Assembly: GCA_002482885.1 (NCBI GenBank)
Contig: DLGW01000003.1
Coordinates: forward strand, 1 to 56,507
Origin: Flavobacteriaceae bacterium UBA7684
GTDB taxonomy: Bacteria > Bacteroidota > Bacteroidia > Flavobacteriales > Flavobacteriaceae
DNA length: 56,507 nucleotides
Reading direction: 5' to 3'
Positions 25,823 to 34,258 of the stretch are shown one piece after another. Below the pieces are notes generated by a model. That model saw only the letters and a list, made by a program, of their open reading frames with translations. It had not been told where the DNA came from and did no database searches. A program made the position numbers and the translations under genes. How positions within the stretch are numbered: the first letter of the stretch is position 1; each line of letters opens with the position of its first letter.

Positions 25823-27268
25823 GTGAAAATCCTGGACCGATACATTTTAAAGTCTTTCGCAATCACATTCACCACCGTGTTTGTGATTCTGTTTTTTATA
25901 TTCATCCTACAAATGGTTTGGCTATTCATTGCTGAATTAGCAGGTAAAGATTTGGATATCGGTATGGTTTTAAAATTTTTAATGTTTGGAACTCCCAGAT
26001 TAATTCCACTGGTATTACCCTTAACTATTTTACTTTCCTCCATTATGACCTTTGGTGATTTTGCCGAAAACTACGAGTTTGCGGCCATGAAATCATCAGG
26101 AATATCCTTACACCGAGCCATGAGGAGTTTGGTGGTTTTTATAGTTATGCTGGGTATTTGTGTTTTCTTTTTTACGAATAATGTGATTCCGTTTGCGGAA
26201 TATAAATTCATTAATTTCCGAAGAAATATTGCCCAAGTAAAACCCGCCATGGCTATAGCCGAAGGACAATTCAATACCATTGGAAACTTTAATATTAAAG
26301 TAGAAAAAAAATCAGGGGAAAAGGGTGAGTTTTTAGACAACGTAATTATTCATAAAAAAAATCAAGACCAAAGCGAAAACACCACCGTGATTAAAGCCGT
26401 TAAAGGCGAACTGATTAGTAGTGAAAAATCCAGTGTGCTTAAATTAGCCCTATACGATGGTAATTATTACGAGGAAATCAAAAAAGATTACGAGAATAAA
26501 ACCATGCCTTTTGTAAAAAGTTCTTTTGATAAATACATTTTAAACATTGATTTATCTAGATTAAACAATGTAAATATGGATGAGGAAGCGATTTCCAACA
26601 CCAATACCATGCTAAACGTCAAAGAGTTAAAATACACTTTAGATTCCTTAAATCAAGTATTCGATAAAGAAAAATTGTATTACATAGAAAACGTAACCAA
26701 TCACTCTGGCATTACTTCTACCATGAGCGTAGGTGCCAATAAAAGCTTAAAATCTAAAACCGACTTATTACAAAATTTATCTAAAGAAGATAAATTAAAA
26801 ATTTTAAAAACTGCCGAAAGTTATATTCTGAATTCACAGTACACCATTTCTGGAAACAAAACAGATTTTGAATTCAAAATCAAAAACATAGATAAACACG
26901 TTTTAGCTTTACACGAAAAATTTTCAGTGGCTTTTGCCTGCGTAATTCTATTTTTTATAGGTGCTCCATTAGGTGCTTTAATTCGTAAAGGAGGTTTAGG
27001 ATTACCCATGGTTTTTGCCATAGGCATCTTTTTAGCCTATCATTTTATGAATATTTTTGCTAAAAAATTAGCTGAAGAACAAGGTATGGATGCCGTGTTA
27101 GGCGCTTGGTTATCTACCCTGGTTTTATTTCCCTTTGGAGTGTATTTAACCTACAAAGCCACCAATGATATTGGATTATTTAGTTTAGAAAGACCTTTGA
27201 TTCCTATCCAAAAATGGATTCAAAAAATTAAAAAAGTAAGTATTAACGCAGAAGCAGATAACGAATAA
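25823..27268 (+). CDS. LptF/LptG-family permease
   Basis: Inner-membrane subunit of the Lpt lipopolysaccharide exporter, 481 residues. Membrane segments cluster at the N-terminus (to about 120) and the C-terminus (about 365-460), with a large periplasmic beta-jellyroll between, as in YjgP/YjgQ proteins. It begins ILDRYILKSFAITF, typical for the family, and MKSSGISLHRAM is the conserved coupling segment. The start is a GTG at 25823, four bases after the lolA stop. Whether it is F or G cannot be told from one copy. Confidence 0.9.
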   Translation: MKILDRYILKSFAITFTTVFVILFFIFILQMVWLFIAELAGKDLDIGMVLKFLMFGTPRLIPLVLPLTILLSSIMTFGDFAENYEFAAMKSSGISLHRAMRSLVVFIVMLGICVFFFTNNVIPFAEYKFINFRRNIAQVKPAMAIAEGQFNTIGNFNIKVEKKSGEKGEFLDNVIIHKKNQDQSENTTVIKAVKGELISSEKSSVLKLALYDGNYYEEIKKDYENKTMPFVKSSFDKYILNIDLSRLNNVNMDEEAISNTNTMLNVKELKYTLDSLNQVFDKEKLYYIENVTNHSGITSTMSVGANKSLKSKTDLLQNLSKEDKLKILKTAESYILNSQYTISGNKTDFEFKIKNIDKHVLALHEKFSVAFACVILFFIGAPLGALIRKGGLGLPMVFAIGIFLAYHFMNIFAKKLAEEQGMDAVLGAWLSTLVLFPFGVYLTYKATNDIGLFSLERPLIPIQKWIQKIKKVSINAEADNE

Positions 27269-27269
27269 A

Positions 27270-28391
27270 ATGAGTTCACTAAACAGTATAGAAGAAGCCA
27301 TAGAAGACATCCGATTAGGAAAAGTAATTATTGTAGTAGATGATGAAAATCGAGAAAACGAAGGTGACTTTTTAGCTGCTGCTGAAAAAGTAACTCCAGA
27401 AATGGTAAACTTTATGGCCATGCACGGCAGAGGTTTGATCTGTACTCCTTTAACCGAACGCAGATGCAACGAGCTTAGTTTGAATTTAATGGTGGGGAAT
27501 AATACCGACCCTATGGAAACGGCTTTTACTGTTTCTGTTGATTTACGAGGAAACGGCGTGACTACTGGAATTTCAGCATCCGACAGAGCCAAAACCATTC
27601 AAGCCTTAGTAAACAGAGAGACCAAACCCGAAGATTTAAACCGACCAGGTCATATTTTTCCGTTAGTCGCTAAAGAAGGTGGTGTTTTACGCAGAACCGG
27701 ACATACAGAAGCCGCAATTGATTTTGCCAGGTTAGCTGGTTTTAAACCTGCAGGTGTGATTGTTGAAATCATGAACGAAGATGGTACTATGGCCAGATTA
27801 CCACAATTGTTAGAAGTTGCTAAAAAATTTGATTTAAAAATAGTTTCCATAGAAGATTTAGTAGCCTATCGTATGAAACACGATAGTTTGATTGTGGTTA
27901 AAGAAGATTTTGAAATCAAAACCCGTTTTGGAAACTACCGATTAAAAGCTTACCAACAAACCACCAATAATCAAATTCATATTGCACTCACTAAAGGGGT
28001 TTGGACAGAAGGTGATCAAATTCTTACGCGAATCAATTCCACTCAAAGTAATAACGACTTGATTGGCTTGCTTACCCAAAGCAATCAAAATCAAATAGAT
28101 TCTATTTTTGAAACCATTCAAAAGGAAGGAAAAGGCGCTGTTATTTTTATCAATCAAGAAGTAAAAACATTCAATTTATTAAATCGTTTACAAGAAATTA
28201 AAAAACTTCAATCCGAAGGTATTTATGAGGTTCCACAAATACCTATGGATACTAAGGATTTTGGAATTGGAGCTCAAATTTTACACGATTTAAATATTTC
28301 AAAAATTAGGTTAATTACTAATTCTGGCCAAACCAAACGTGTAGGTATGATTGGTTACGGTTTAGAAATCACAGAATACGTAAAATATTAA
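27270..28391 (+). CDS. ribB: 3,4-dihydroxy-2-butanone-4-phosphate synthase with a degenerate GTP cyclohydrolase II domain
   Basis: Riboflavin pathway enzyme making the four-carbon unit from ribulose 5-phosphate. The N-terminal RibB domain (about 1-205) is intact: DDENRENEGDF, MHGRGLICTPL, RPGHIFPL and RRTGHTEAAIDFARLAG. The C-terminal domain (about 210-373) follows the RibA fold but lacks the zinc motif C-X10-C-x-C: where active RibA has cysteines this protein reads RINSTQSNNDLIGLLTQS. It keeps the ends DFGIGAQIL and GYGLEI. The RibA half should therefore be inactive and another gene must supply GTP cyclohydrolase II. It follows the permease by one base. Confidence 0.92.
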   Translation: MSSLNSIEEAIEDIRLGKVIIVVDDENRENEGDFLAAAEKVTPEMVNFMAMHGRGLICTPLTERRCNELSLNLMVGNNTDPMETAFTVSVDLRGNGVTTGISASDRAKTIQALVNRETKPEDLNRPGHIFPLVAKEGGVLRRTGHTEAAIDFARLAGFKPAGVIVEIMNEDGTMARLPQLLEVAKKFDLKIVSIEDLVAYRMKHDSLIVVKEDFEIKTRFGNYRLKAYQQTTNNQIHIALTKGVWTEGDQILTRINSTQSNNDLIGLLTQSNQNQIDSIFETIQKEGKGAVIFINQEVKTFNLLNRLQEIKKLQSEGIYEVPQIPMDTKDFGIGAQILHDLNISKIRLITNSGQTKRVGMIGYGLEITEYVKY

Positions 28392-28440
28392 TTCAAAAAA
28401 ATAAGTATTTTTACTTAATTTTATCGAAAATTTTTAATTC

Positions 28441-29811
28441 ATGTTAGAGTCCATACAAATTGTTTTTTTTATTGTTATCGGATTAGGTTTGGGGTTGATG
28501 ATAGGTAAAAAACTATTCTCAAACGATAATACTGCACAAGTTAAAACTTTAGAAGAACAATTAAATAGTGCGCAAACTCAAATATCTATTTACAAAGAGC
28601 AAGTTTTTCAAATTCAAAAAAGTGCCGAAAAACAAATTCAAATTCTAGACAATCAATTACAAGAACTAAGAAAAGAAAAAGAAAATCTTTCCATTTTATT
28701 AAGTAGAAAAGAAACTGAGTTTGAAAACCTTTGGGAACGCAATCTGCAACAAAAAAAAGAAGTTGAAGAATTACAACAAAAGTTCACTAAGGAATTTGAA
28801 AATCTAGCCAACAAAATCCTAGAAGAGAAATCCAGCAAGTTTACCGAACAAAACCATCAAAACTTAAAACTCATTTTATCCCCTTTGGCAGAAAAAATTC
28901 AACTTTTCGAAAAAAAGGTAGAAGACACCCATAAAGAAAGTATTGATTACCATGCCGCATTAAGACAACAAATTGTTGGATTGACTGCCTTAAACGAGCA
29001 AATGAGTAAAGAGGCTGTAAATTTGACCAAAGCCTTAAAAGGAGATTCTAAAATGCAAGGAAATTGGGGAGAATTAGTGTTGGAAAGAGTGTTGGAAAAA
29101 TCTGGTTTAGAAAAAGGTCGCGAATACGATGTACAAGTAAGCCAACTGAACGAAGACGGTAACCGTGTATTACCCGATGTGGTGGTACATTTACCCGACG
29201 GTAAAAAAATGATTATCGATTCAAAAGTGACTTTAACTGCTTACGAAAGGTATGTGAATGAAGATAACGAAATGCTTAAAAATCAATATTTAAAAGAGCA
29301 TCTCAATTCTTTGAAAAAACATATTGAACAACTGAGTGATAAAAACTATCAGGATTTATATCAAATGCAAAGCCCTGATTTTGTATTGTTATTCATTCCC
29401 ATAGAACCTGCTTTTGCCATAGCACTGAACGAAGACACTACTTTGTATAATAAAGCTTTCGAAAAAAATATTGTAATTGTAACCCCTTCTACCCTGTTGG
29501 CTACCTTACGAACCATTGACAGCATGTGGGCGAATCAAAAACAACAAGAGAACGCTTACGAAATTGCCCGATTAGCTGGAACCCTTTACGATAAATTTGA
29601 GGGTTTTGCTAACGATTTGATTGGTATCGGTAAGAAAATCGGAGAAACTAAAAATTCTTACGATTTAGCCATGAATAAACTGGTAGATGGAAATGGAAAT
29701 ATTGTAGTTACTATTGAAAAACTGAAAAAAATGGGCGCCAAAGCTAAAAAAAGCATACCCGAAAACTTATTAATACGCGCTTCTAAAGACGTTGAAGACA
29801 CCTTAGAATAA
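28441..29811 (+). CDS. rmuC: DNA recombination protein RmuC
   Basis: 456 residues. An N-terminal membrane anchor (IQIVFFIVIGLGLGLMIG) is followed by a long coiled coil (about 35-150) and the RmuC nuclease-like domain with GNWGELVLERVLEKSGL, VVVHLPDGKKMIIDSKV (D and DSK of a PD-(D/E)XK-type site) and FIPIEPAFAIAL. In E. coli RmuC limits inversion at short repeats. It is separated from the thioesterase by 6 bases. Confidence 0.93.
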   Translation: MLESIQIVFFIVIGLGLGLMIGKKLFSNDNTAQVKTLEEQLNSAQTQISIYKEQVFQIQKSAEKQIQILDNQLQELRKEKENLSILLSRKETEFENLWERNLQQKKEVEELQQKFTKEFENLANKILEEKSSKFTEQNHQNLKLILSPLAEKIQLFEKKVEDTHKESIDYHAALRQQIVGLTALNEQMSKEAVNLTKALKGDSKMQGNWGELVLERVLEKSGLEKGREYDVQVSQLNEDGNRVLPDVVVHLPDGKKMIIDSKVTLTAYERYVNEDNEMLKNQYLKEHLNSLKKHIEQLSDKNYQDLYQMQSPDFVLLFIPIEPAFAIALNEDTTLYNKAFEKNIVIVTPSTLLATLRTIDSMWANQKQQENAYEIARLAGTLYDKFEGFANDLIGIGKKIGETKNSYDLAMNKLVDGNGNIVVTIEKLKKMGAKAKKSIPENLLIRASKDVEDTLE

Positions 29812-29817
29812 TCCATC

Positions 29818-30369
29818 ATGGAAAGAAAATATAAAACGATTAAATCTTCAATTGTAATCATTAACGAACTAATGTTGCCTTCGCATTCCAATTTTAGCGG
29901 GAAAATACATGGTGGTTATATTTTATCGTTATTAGATCAAGTGGCTTTTGCCTGCGCTTCTAAACATTCTGGTTCTTATTGTGTAACCGCATCGGTAGAT
30001 ACTGTGGATTTTTTAAACCCAATAGAAATTGGTGAATTGGTAACTATGAAGGCATCTGTAAACTACGTAGGAACTTCATCAATTGTAGTAGGTATTCGTG
30101 TTGAAGCAGAAAACATTCAAACAGGTGCCGTAAAACATTGTAATTCATCCTATTTTACTATGGTAGCCAAAGACAACGAAGGAAAAAATGTACAAGTACC
30201 TGGTATTATTATTACCGAATACGAAGAAATCAAAAGATTTTATAAAAGTTTAAAGCGAATGGCATTAAGAAAAGAACGCAACCATCACGAAGAAAACTTT
30301 GATTTTAAATCTGATATCGCTTTAAAAAATTTAGAGAATTACAATGTTAAACTAGAGATTGTAGAATAA
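29818..30369 (+). CDS. Acyl-CoA thioesterase, hotdog fold
   Basis: 183-residue hotdog protein of the YciA/ACOT group, cleaving acyl-CoA to free acid and CoA. The catalytic segment is SNFSGKIHGGYILSLLDQVAF (Asn and Asp), followed by the strand VTASVDTVDFLNPIEIGE. The C-terminal extension after about residue 130 is charged and helical. It is the last gene of the tpx-to-thioesterase run. Substrate chain length cannot be told. Confidence 0.88.
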   Translation: MERKYKTIKSSIVIINELMLPSHSNFSGKIHGGYILSLLDQVAFACASKHSGSYCVTASVDTVDFLNPIEIGELVTMKASVNYVGTSSIVVGIRVEAENIQTGAVKHCNSSYFTMVAKDNEGKNVQVPGIIITEYEEIKRFYKSLKRMALRKERNHHEENFDFKSDIALKNLENYNVKLEIVE

Positions 30370-30477
30370 TTTACGCTATTTACCTCACTAAAAGGGCTGT
30401 GAACACCTGAAAACATTGGCTTTATCAACAAATTTTTAGATATTATTAACAAAATTACGGTCGTTTTTACATTTTTC

Positions 30478-30507
30478 TTGCTTTTTATGAATAAACGCCT
30501 ATATTTG
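30478..30507 (+). promoter_or_regulatory. Promoter of the HU gene
   Basis: TTG (30478-30480), a 19-base gap and TATATTTG (30500-30507) match the Bacteroidota consensus exactly. The start codon is 43 bases further on. Confidence 0.75.
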
Positions 30508-30550
30508 TTTAACTAATAAATTTTTATAACAACTTAAATAGTAATTAATT

Positions 30551-30823
30551 ATGAACAAATCAGACTTAATCGACGCAATTGCTGCAGACGCAGGTATTAC
30601 TAAAGCTGCTGCTAAATTAGCTTTGGAATCATTTTTAGGTAATGTTGAAAAAACATTAAAATCAGGTGACAAAGTATCTTTAGTAGGTTTCGGAACTTGG
30701 TCAGTATCTAAAAGAGACGCTAGAACTGGAAGAAATCCTAAATCTGGAGCTCCTATTACAATTGCAGCTAAAAACGTAGTAAAATTCAAAGCAGGTTCTG
30801 ATTTTGAAAAATCAATCAACTAA
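30551..30823 (+). CDS. HU-family nucleoid protein
   Basis: 90-residue histone-like DNA-binding protein. The start MNKSDLIDAIAADAGITK and the arm region GFGTWSVSKRDARTGRNPKSG are canonical for HU/IHF, with the intercalating proline in RNPKSGAPI. It is monocistronic with a textbook promoter and terminator, as expected for an abundant protein. Confidence 0.96.
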   Translation: MNKSDLIDAIAADAGITKAAAKLALESFLGNVEKTLKSGDKVSLVGFGTWSVSKRDARTGRNPKSGAPITIAAKNVVKFKAGSDFEKSIN

Positions 30824-30845
30824 TATCCATTAGTTTTTGAAAATG

Positions 30846-30878
30846 AAAAAGGTCGTCTAAATTAGATGACCTTTTTTT
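30846..30878 (+). terminator. Terminator after the HU gene
   Basis: A 9-bp GC-containing stem (30851-30859 with 30863-30871, one G-T pair) is extended by A/T pairs, with a three-base loop and seven T residues. Confidence 0.88.
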
Positions 30879-30983
30879 ATGCTTAAAAATACTTGGTGTT
30901 TTATGTTAAATCGGTTCTATATATTAATTTATTTAGCTTTTTCGATTAAACAATTAAACACTAAACCATTAAACAGTTATTGT

Positions 30984-30991
30984 TATATTTG
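30984..30991 (+). promoter_or_regulatory. Putative -7 element of the DUF4199 operon
   Basis: TATATTTG lies 29 bases before the start codon. Upstream is an A/T-rich tract with repeated ATTAAAC units (30940-30977), similar to the complement of 14296-14316. Confidence 0.5.
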
Positions 30992-31020
30992 TGGCGGTTT
31001 AATCCGAAAATTAATATAAC

Positions 31021-31530
31021 ATGTCTTCTGACCCCGTAAAGCTTCAGGCTTATGTAGTTCCGCTTGCCTTGTTTGCGGCTGCAGTTCGAATATCTATTGA
31101 CTTAATACCTAAACTTACGGGAATGGATCCGATATTTTATTATCTGACCTTTGCCCTTTGTTTTTTTCTAGAAATATTATTTATTGTTTACGTTACTAAG
31201 TCGTTTAAAGAACGTAACAACAATGTACTTACTTTTCAAGAAGGTTTAAAAATTGGAGTCATCATTATGCTGATTACAGGTTTCTTTTATTCGGTTTCTT
31301 CGTTTGTATACGACACTTATGTAGATCCTGAATTTCAAGTAAATACAGTACTAAGCATGGTAGGAAAATATAATCCAGGTGAGTTAGAAAAAATAAAACA
31401 ACAAATAGAATATAGTAAACAAAGTCCTAGTTCTATTGGGATTTTAACTTCTACCATTTGGTTTATAATTGTAGGTTTCGTGATTTCTTTAATTACTACG
31501 AATTTTTTAAAATCCAATCCCGAAGAATAG
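31021..31530 (+). CDS. DUF4199 membrane protein
   Basis: 169 residues, four predicted membrane helices (PLALFAAAVRISIDLI, YYLTFALCFFLEILFIVYVT, GVIIMLITGFFYSVSSFVY, GILTSTIWFIIVGFVISLI) with the short soluble stretch TFQEGLKIG typical of DUF4199. Function unknown. Its stop codon directly abuts the ATG of the glycosyltransferase, an arrangement suggesting translational coupling. Confidence 0.85.
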   Translation: MSSDPVKLQAYVVPLALFAAAVRISIDLIPKLTGMDPIFYYLTFALCFFLEILFIVYVTKSFKERNNNVLTFQEGLKIGVIIMLITGFFYSVSSFVYDTYVDPEFQVNTVLSMVGKYNPGELEKIKQQIEYSKQSPSSIGILTSTIWFIIVGFVISLITTNFLKSNPEE

Positions 31531-32490
31531 ATGGATGTTTCTGTGGTTATTCCTTTATTAAACGAAGAAGAATCAATCAAAGAATTATTCGATTGGATTA
31601 GTTTGGTGATGTCCAAACAATCGTTAAACTACGAAGTGATTTTTATTGATGATGGCAGCACCGATCGTTCTTGGGATATAATTCAAAAACTTTCTGAAAA
31701 CCATACCCAAGTTAAAGCGATTCGTTTTTTATGCAATTTTGGAAAATCTCAGGCCTTGCACGCTGGTTTTGAAATGGCTAAAGGCAAAGTAGTCATTACT
31801 ATGGATGCTGATTTACAAGACAGCCCTGATGAGATTCCTGATTTATACAATTTAATCAACAACCAAGATTTTGACATGATTTCGGGTTGGAAAAAAAAGC
31901 GTTACGATTCTGTCATTTCTAAAAATATTCCTTCTAAATTATTCAATTGGGCCGCCCGAAAAACTTCTGGTTTACAACTAAATGATTTTAATTGCGGATT
32001 AAAAGCTTATAAAAATCAAGTCGTTAAATCCATTGAAGTATCTGGCGAAATGCACCGCTACTTACCCGTTTTAGTAAAAAATGCAGGATATAAAAAAATA
32101 GGCGAAAAAGAAGTAAAACACCAAGCCCGTAAATACGGCGAAACTAAGTTTGGTGCCAACCGATTTCTTAACGGATTTTTAGACTTAATCACCATTTGGT
32201 TTTTATCTAAATTCGGAAAACGCCCCATGCACTTATTTGGCGCCATGGGAGTGATGATGTTTTTGATTGGATTTACTTCGGCAGGTTTAATTGGTGGTTT
32301 TAAAATCTACCGATTGGTAAATGATTTACCCTACAGTTTAGTTACCGAAAATCCTTGGTTTTACATTTCTTTAACTACCATGATTATTGGTACACAATTA
32401 TTTTTAGCGGGATTTTTAGGCGAAATTATTTTAAGAAATAAAAACAACACCAGCGCATATAAAATAGTAGACAAAATCAACTTTATTTAA
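31531..32490 (+). CDS. Family 2 glycosyltransferase, polyprenyl-phosphate type
   Basis: 319 residues. A GT-A catalytic domain comes first: VVIPLLNEEESI, IDDGSTDRSW, the metal-binding MDADLQDSPDEIP and NDFNCGLKAY, then LPVLVKNAGYKKIGEKEV. Two C-terminal membrane helices follow (LFGAMGVMMFLIGFTSAGLI and FYISLTTMIIGTQLFLAGF). This matches GtrB/DPM-like enzymes that load a sugar onto undecaprenyl phosphate at the inner membrane. Together with the adjacent phosphosugar mutase it points to surface glycan precursor synthesis. Confidence 0.9.
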   Translation: MDVSVVIPLLNEEESIKELFDWISLVMSKQSLNYEVIFIDDGSTDRSWDIIQKLSENHTQVKAIRFLCNFGKSQALHAGFEMAKGKVVITMDADLQDSPDEIPDLYNLINNQDFDMISGWKKKRYDSVISKNIPSKLFNWAARKTSGLQLNDFNCGLKAYKNQVVKSIEVSGEMHRYLPVLVKNAGYKKIGEKEVKHQARKYGETKFGANRFLNGFLDLITIWFLSKFGKRPMHLFGAMGVMMFLIGFTSAGLIGGFKIYRLVNDLPYSLVTENPWFYISLTTMIIGTQLFLAGFLGEIILRNKNNTSAYKIVDKINFI

Positions 32491-32530
32491 ATATTTAATA
32501 TTTTTACAGACTAAAAAAAGAAACTTTATC

Positions 32531-34258
32531 ATGCAAATAGAACAACATATTTTAGACAAAGTAAACGAGTGGTTAACACCTGTTTTTGATGCAGACACTC
32601 ATGCCGAAATACAAAAATTAATGACTTCTAGCCCAGAAGAATTAAAAGAAAGTTTTTATCAAAATTTAGACTTTGGTACGGGTGGAATGAGAGGCGTTAT
32701 GGGTGTAGGAACCAATCGCATCAACAAATATACTTTAGGAAAAAACACTCAAGGCTTATCTAATTACTTACACCAATCTTTTCCTGGTGAAGAAATTAAA
32801 GTGGCCATTGCATATGATTGCCGAAACAACAGTGACACTTTGGCTAAAGTGGTTGCTGATGTGTTTTCAGCCAATGGAATCAAAGTGTATTTATTTTCGG
32901 AATTACGCCCTACTCCAGAATTATCGTTTGCGGTAAGACATTTAAAATGTCATTGCGGAATTGTTTTAACCGCATCTCACAATCCGCCAGAATACAATGG
33001 TTACAAAGTATATTGGCAAGATGGTGGCCAATTGGTTCCGCCACAAGACAAAGAAATTGTAACCGTGATTGAGCAATTGGCTTACGATGAAATTAAGTTT
33101 GAATCTAACCCTGCTTTAATTGAATACATCAACAAAGAAATTGATGAGGCTTTTGTAGATTCTTCCATTGAACACGCAGGTTTTAACACCCCTAATTCAG
33201 ACAAAGACAATTTTAAAATTGTTTACACTCCTTTGCATGGAACTTCGATTGTATCGATTCCACCTGTATTATCAAAAGCAGGATACAAAAATGTTATCAT
33301 TGTTAAGGAACAAGAAAAACCAGACGGAAATTTCCCGACCGTAAAATCACCAAACCCCGAAGAGCCCGAAGCGTTGTCTATGGCTACCAAACTAGCGGAA
33401 GAATTAGGTGCCGATATGGTAGTGGGTACTGACCCTGATTGTGATCGTTTAGGAGTTGCGGTAAGAAATAACGAAGGTAAACTTACCTTGTTGAACGGAA
33501 ATCAAGTCATGGTAGTGATGACCGATTTCTTATTAAAAGAATGGAAAAATAACGGAAAATTAAACGGAAAACAATTTGTAGGAACTACAATTGTGTCTAC
33601 CCCAATGATGAACGAAGTAGCTTCGGCATTTGGTGTAGAATGTAAAGTAGGCTTAACTGGATTTAAATGGATTGCCAAAATGATTGTAGATTTCCCTGAG
33701 CAAGAATTTATTGCAGGTGGAGAAGAAAGTTTTGGTTACATGGTAGGCGATGCCGTAAGAGATAAAGATGCCGTAGCTTCTACCCTATTGGTTTGCGAAA
33801 TTGCTACCAAAGCAAAAGCAAAAGGCAGTAGTTTATACAATGAATTAATTCAATTGTATGTAGAACATGGTTTTTTCAAAGAAGAATTAATATCCTTAAC
33901 TAAAAAAGGTATTTCGGGTGCTCAAGAAATCAAACAAATGATGATTGATTGGAGAGAAAATCCTTTGCAAAGCATCGCTGGAGAAAAAGTAGTGATGGTA
34001 GAAGATTACCTAAACAGTGTAGCTAAAAACCAATTGACTGGTGAAGATGAAACCATTGATATGCCTAAAGCAGATGTGTTAATTTATTACACCGAAAACG
34101 GAACTAAAATAGCAGCTCGCCCAAGTGGTACCGAACCTAAAATCAAGTTTTATATTAGTGTAAATGAACCTTTGGATAAAGCAGAAAACGCATCAATTGT
34201 TGAAAAACAATTAGACGGAAAAATCGCTCAAATCTTAAAAGAATTGAACATCGGTTAA
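32531..34258 (+). CDS. Phosphosugar mutase (phosphoglucomutase/phosphomannomutase family)
   Basis: 575 residues, alpha-D-phosphohexomutase of the PGM2-like group. The phosphoserine loop is TASHNPPEYNGYKVY, the metal site is GTDPDCDRLG, the sugar-binding loop is GGEESFGYM, and the phosphate-binding domain 4 has ARPSGTEPKIKFY. Interconverts hexose 1- and 6-phosphates. Its stop overlaps the start of the ABC exporter by one base. Confidence 0.94.
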   Translation: MQIEQHILDKVNEWLTPVFDADTHAEIQKLMTSSPEELKESFYQNLDFGTGGMRGVMGVGTNRINKYTLGKNTQGLSNYLHQSFPGEEIKVAIAYDCRNNSDTLAKVVADVFSANGIKVYLFSELRPTPELSFAVRHLKCHCGIVLTASHNPPEYNGYKVYWQDGGQLVPPQDKEIVTVIEQLAYDEIKFESNPALIEYINKEIDEAFVDSSIEHAGFNTPNSDKDNFKIVYTPLHGTSIVSIPPVLSKAGYKNVIIVKEQEKPDGNFPTVKSPNPEEPEALSMATKLAEELGADMVVGTDPDCDRLGVAVRNNEGKLTLLNGNQVMVVMTDFLLKEWKNNGKLNGKQFVGTTIVSTPMMNEVASAFGVECKVGLTGFKWIAKMIVDFPEQEFIAGGEESFGYMVGDAVRDKDAVASTLLVCEIATKAKAKGSSLYNELIQLYVEHGFFKEELISLTKKGISGAQEIKQMMIDWRENPLQSIAGEKVVMVEDYLNSVAKNQLTGEDETIDMPKADVLIYYTENGTKIAARPSGTEPKIKFYISVNEPLDKAENASIVEKQLDGKIAQILKELNIG

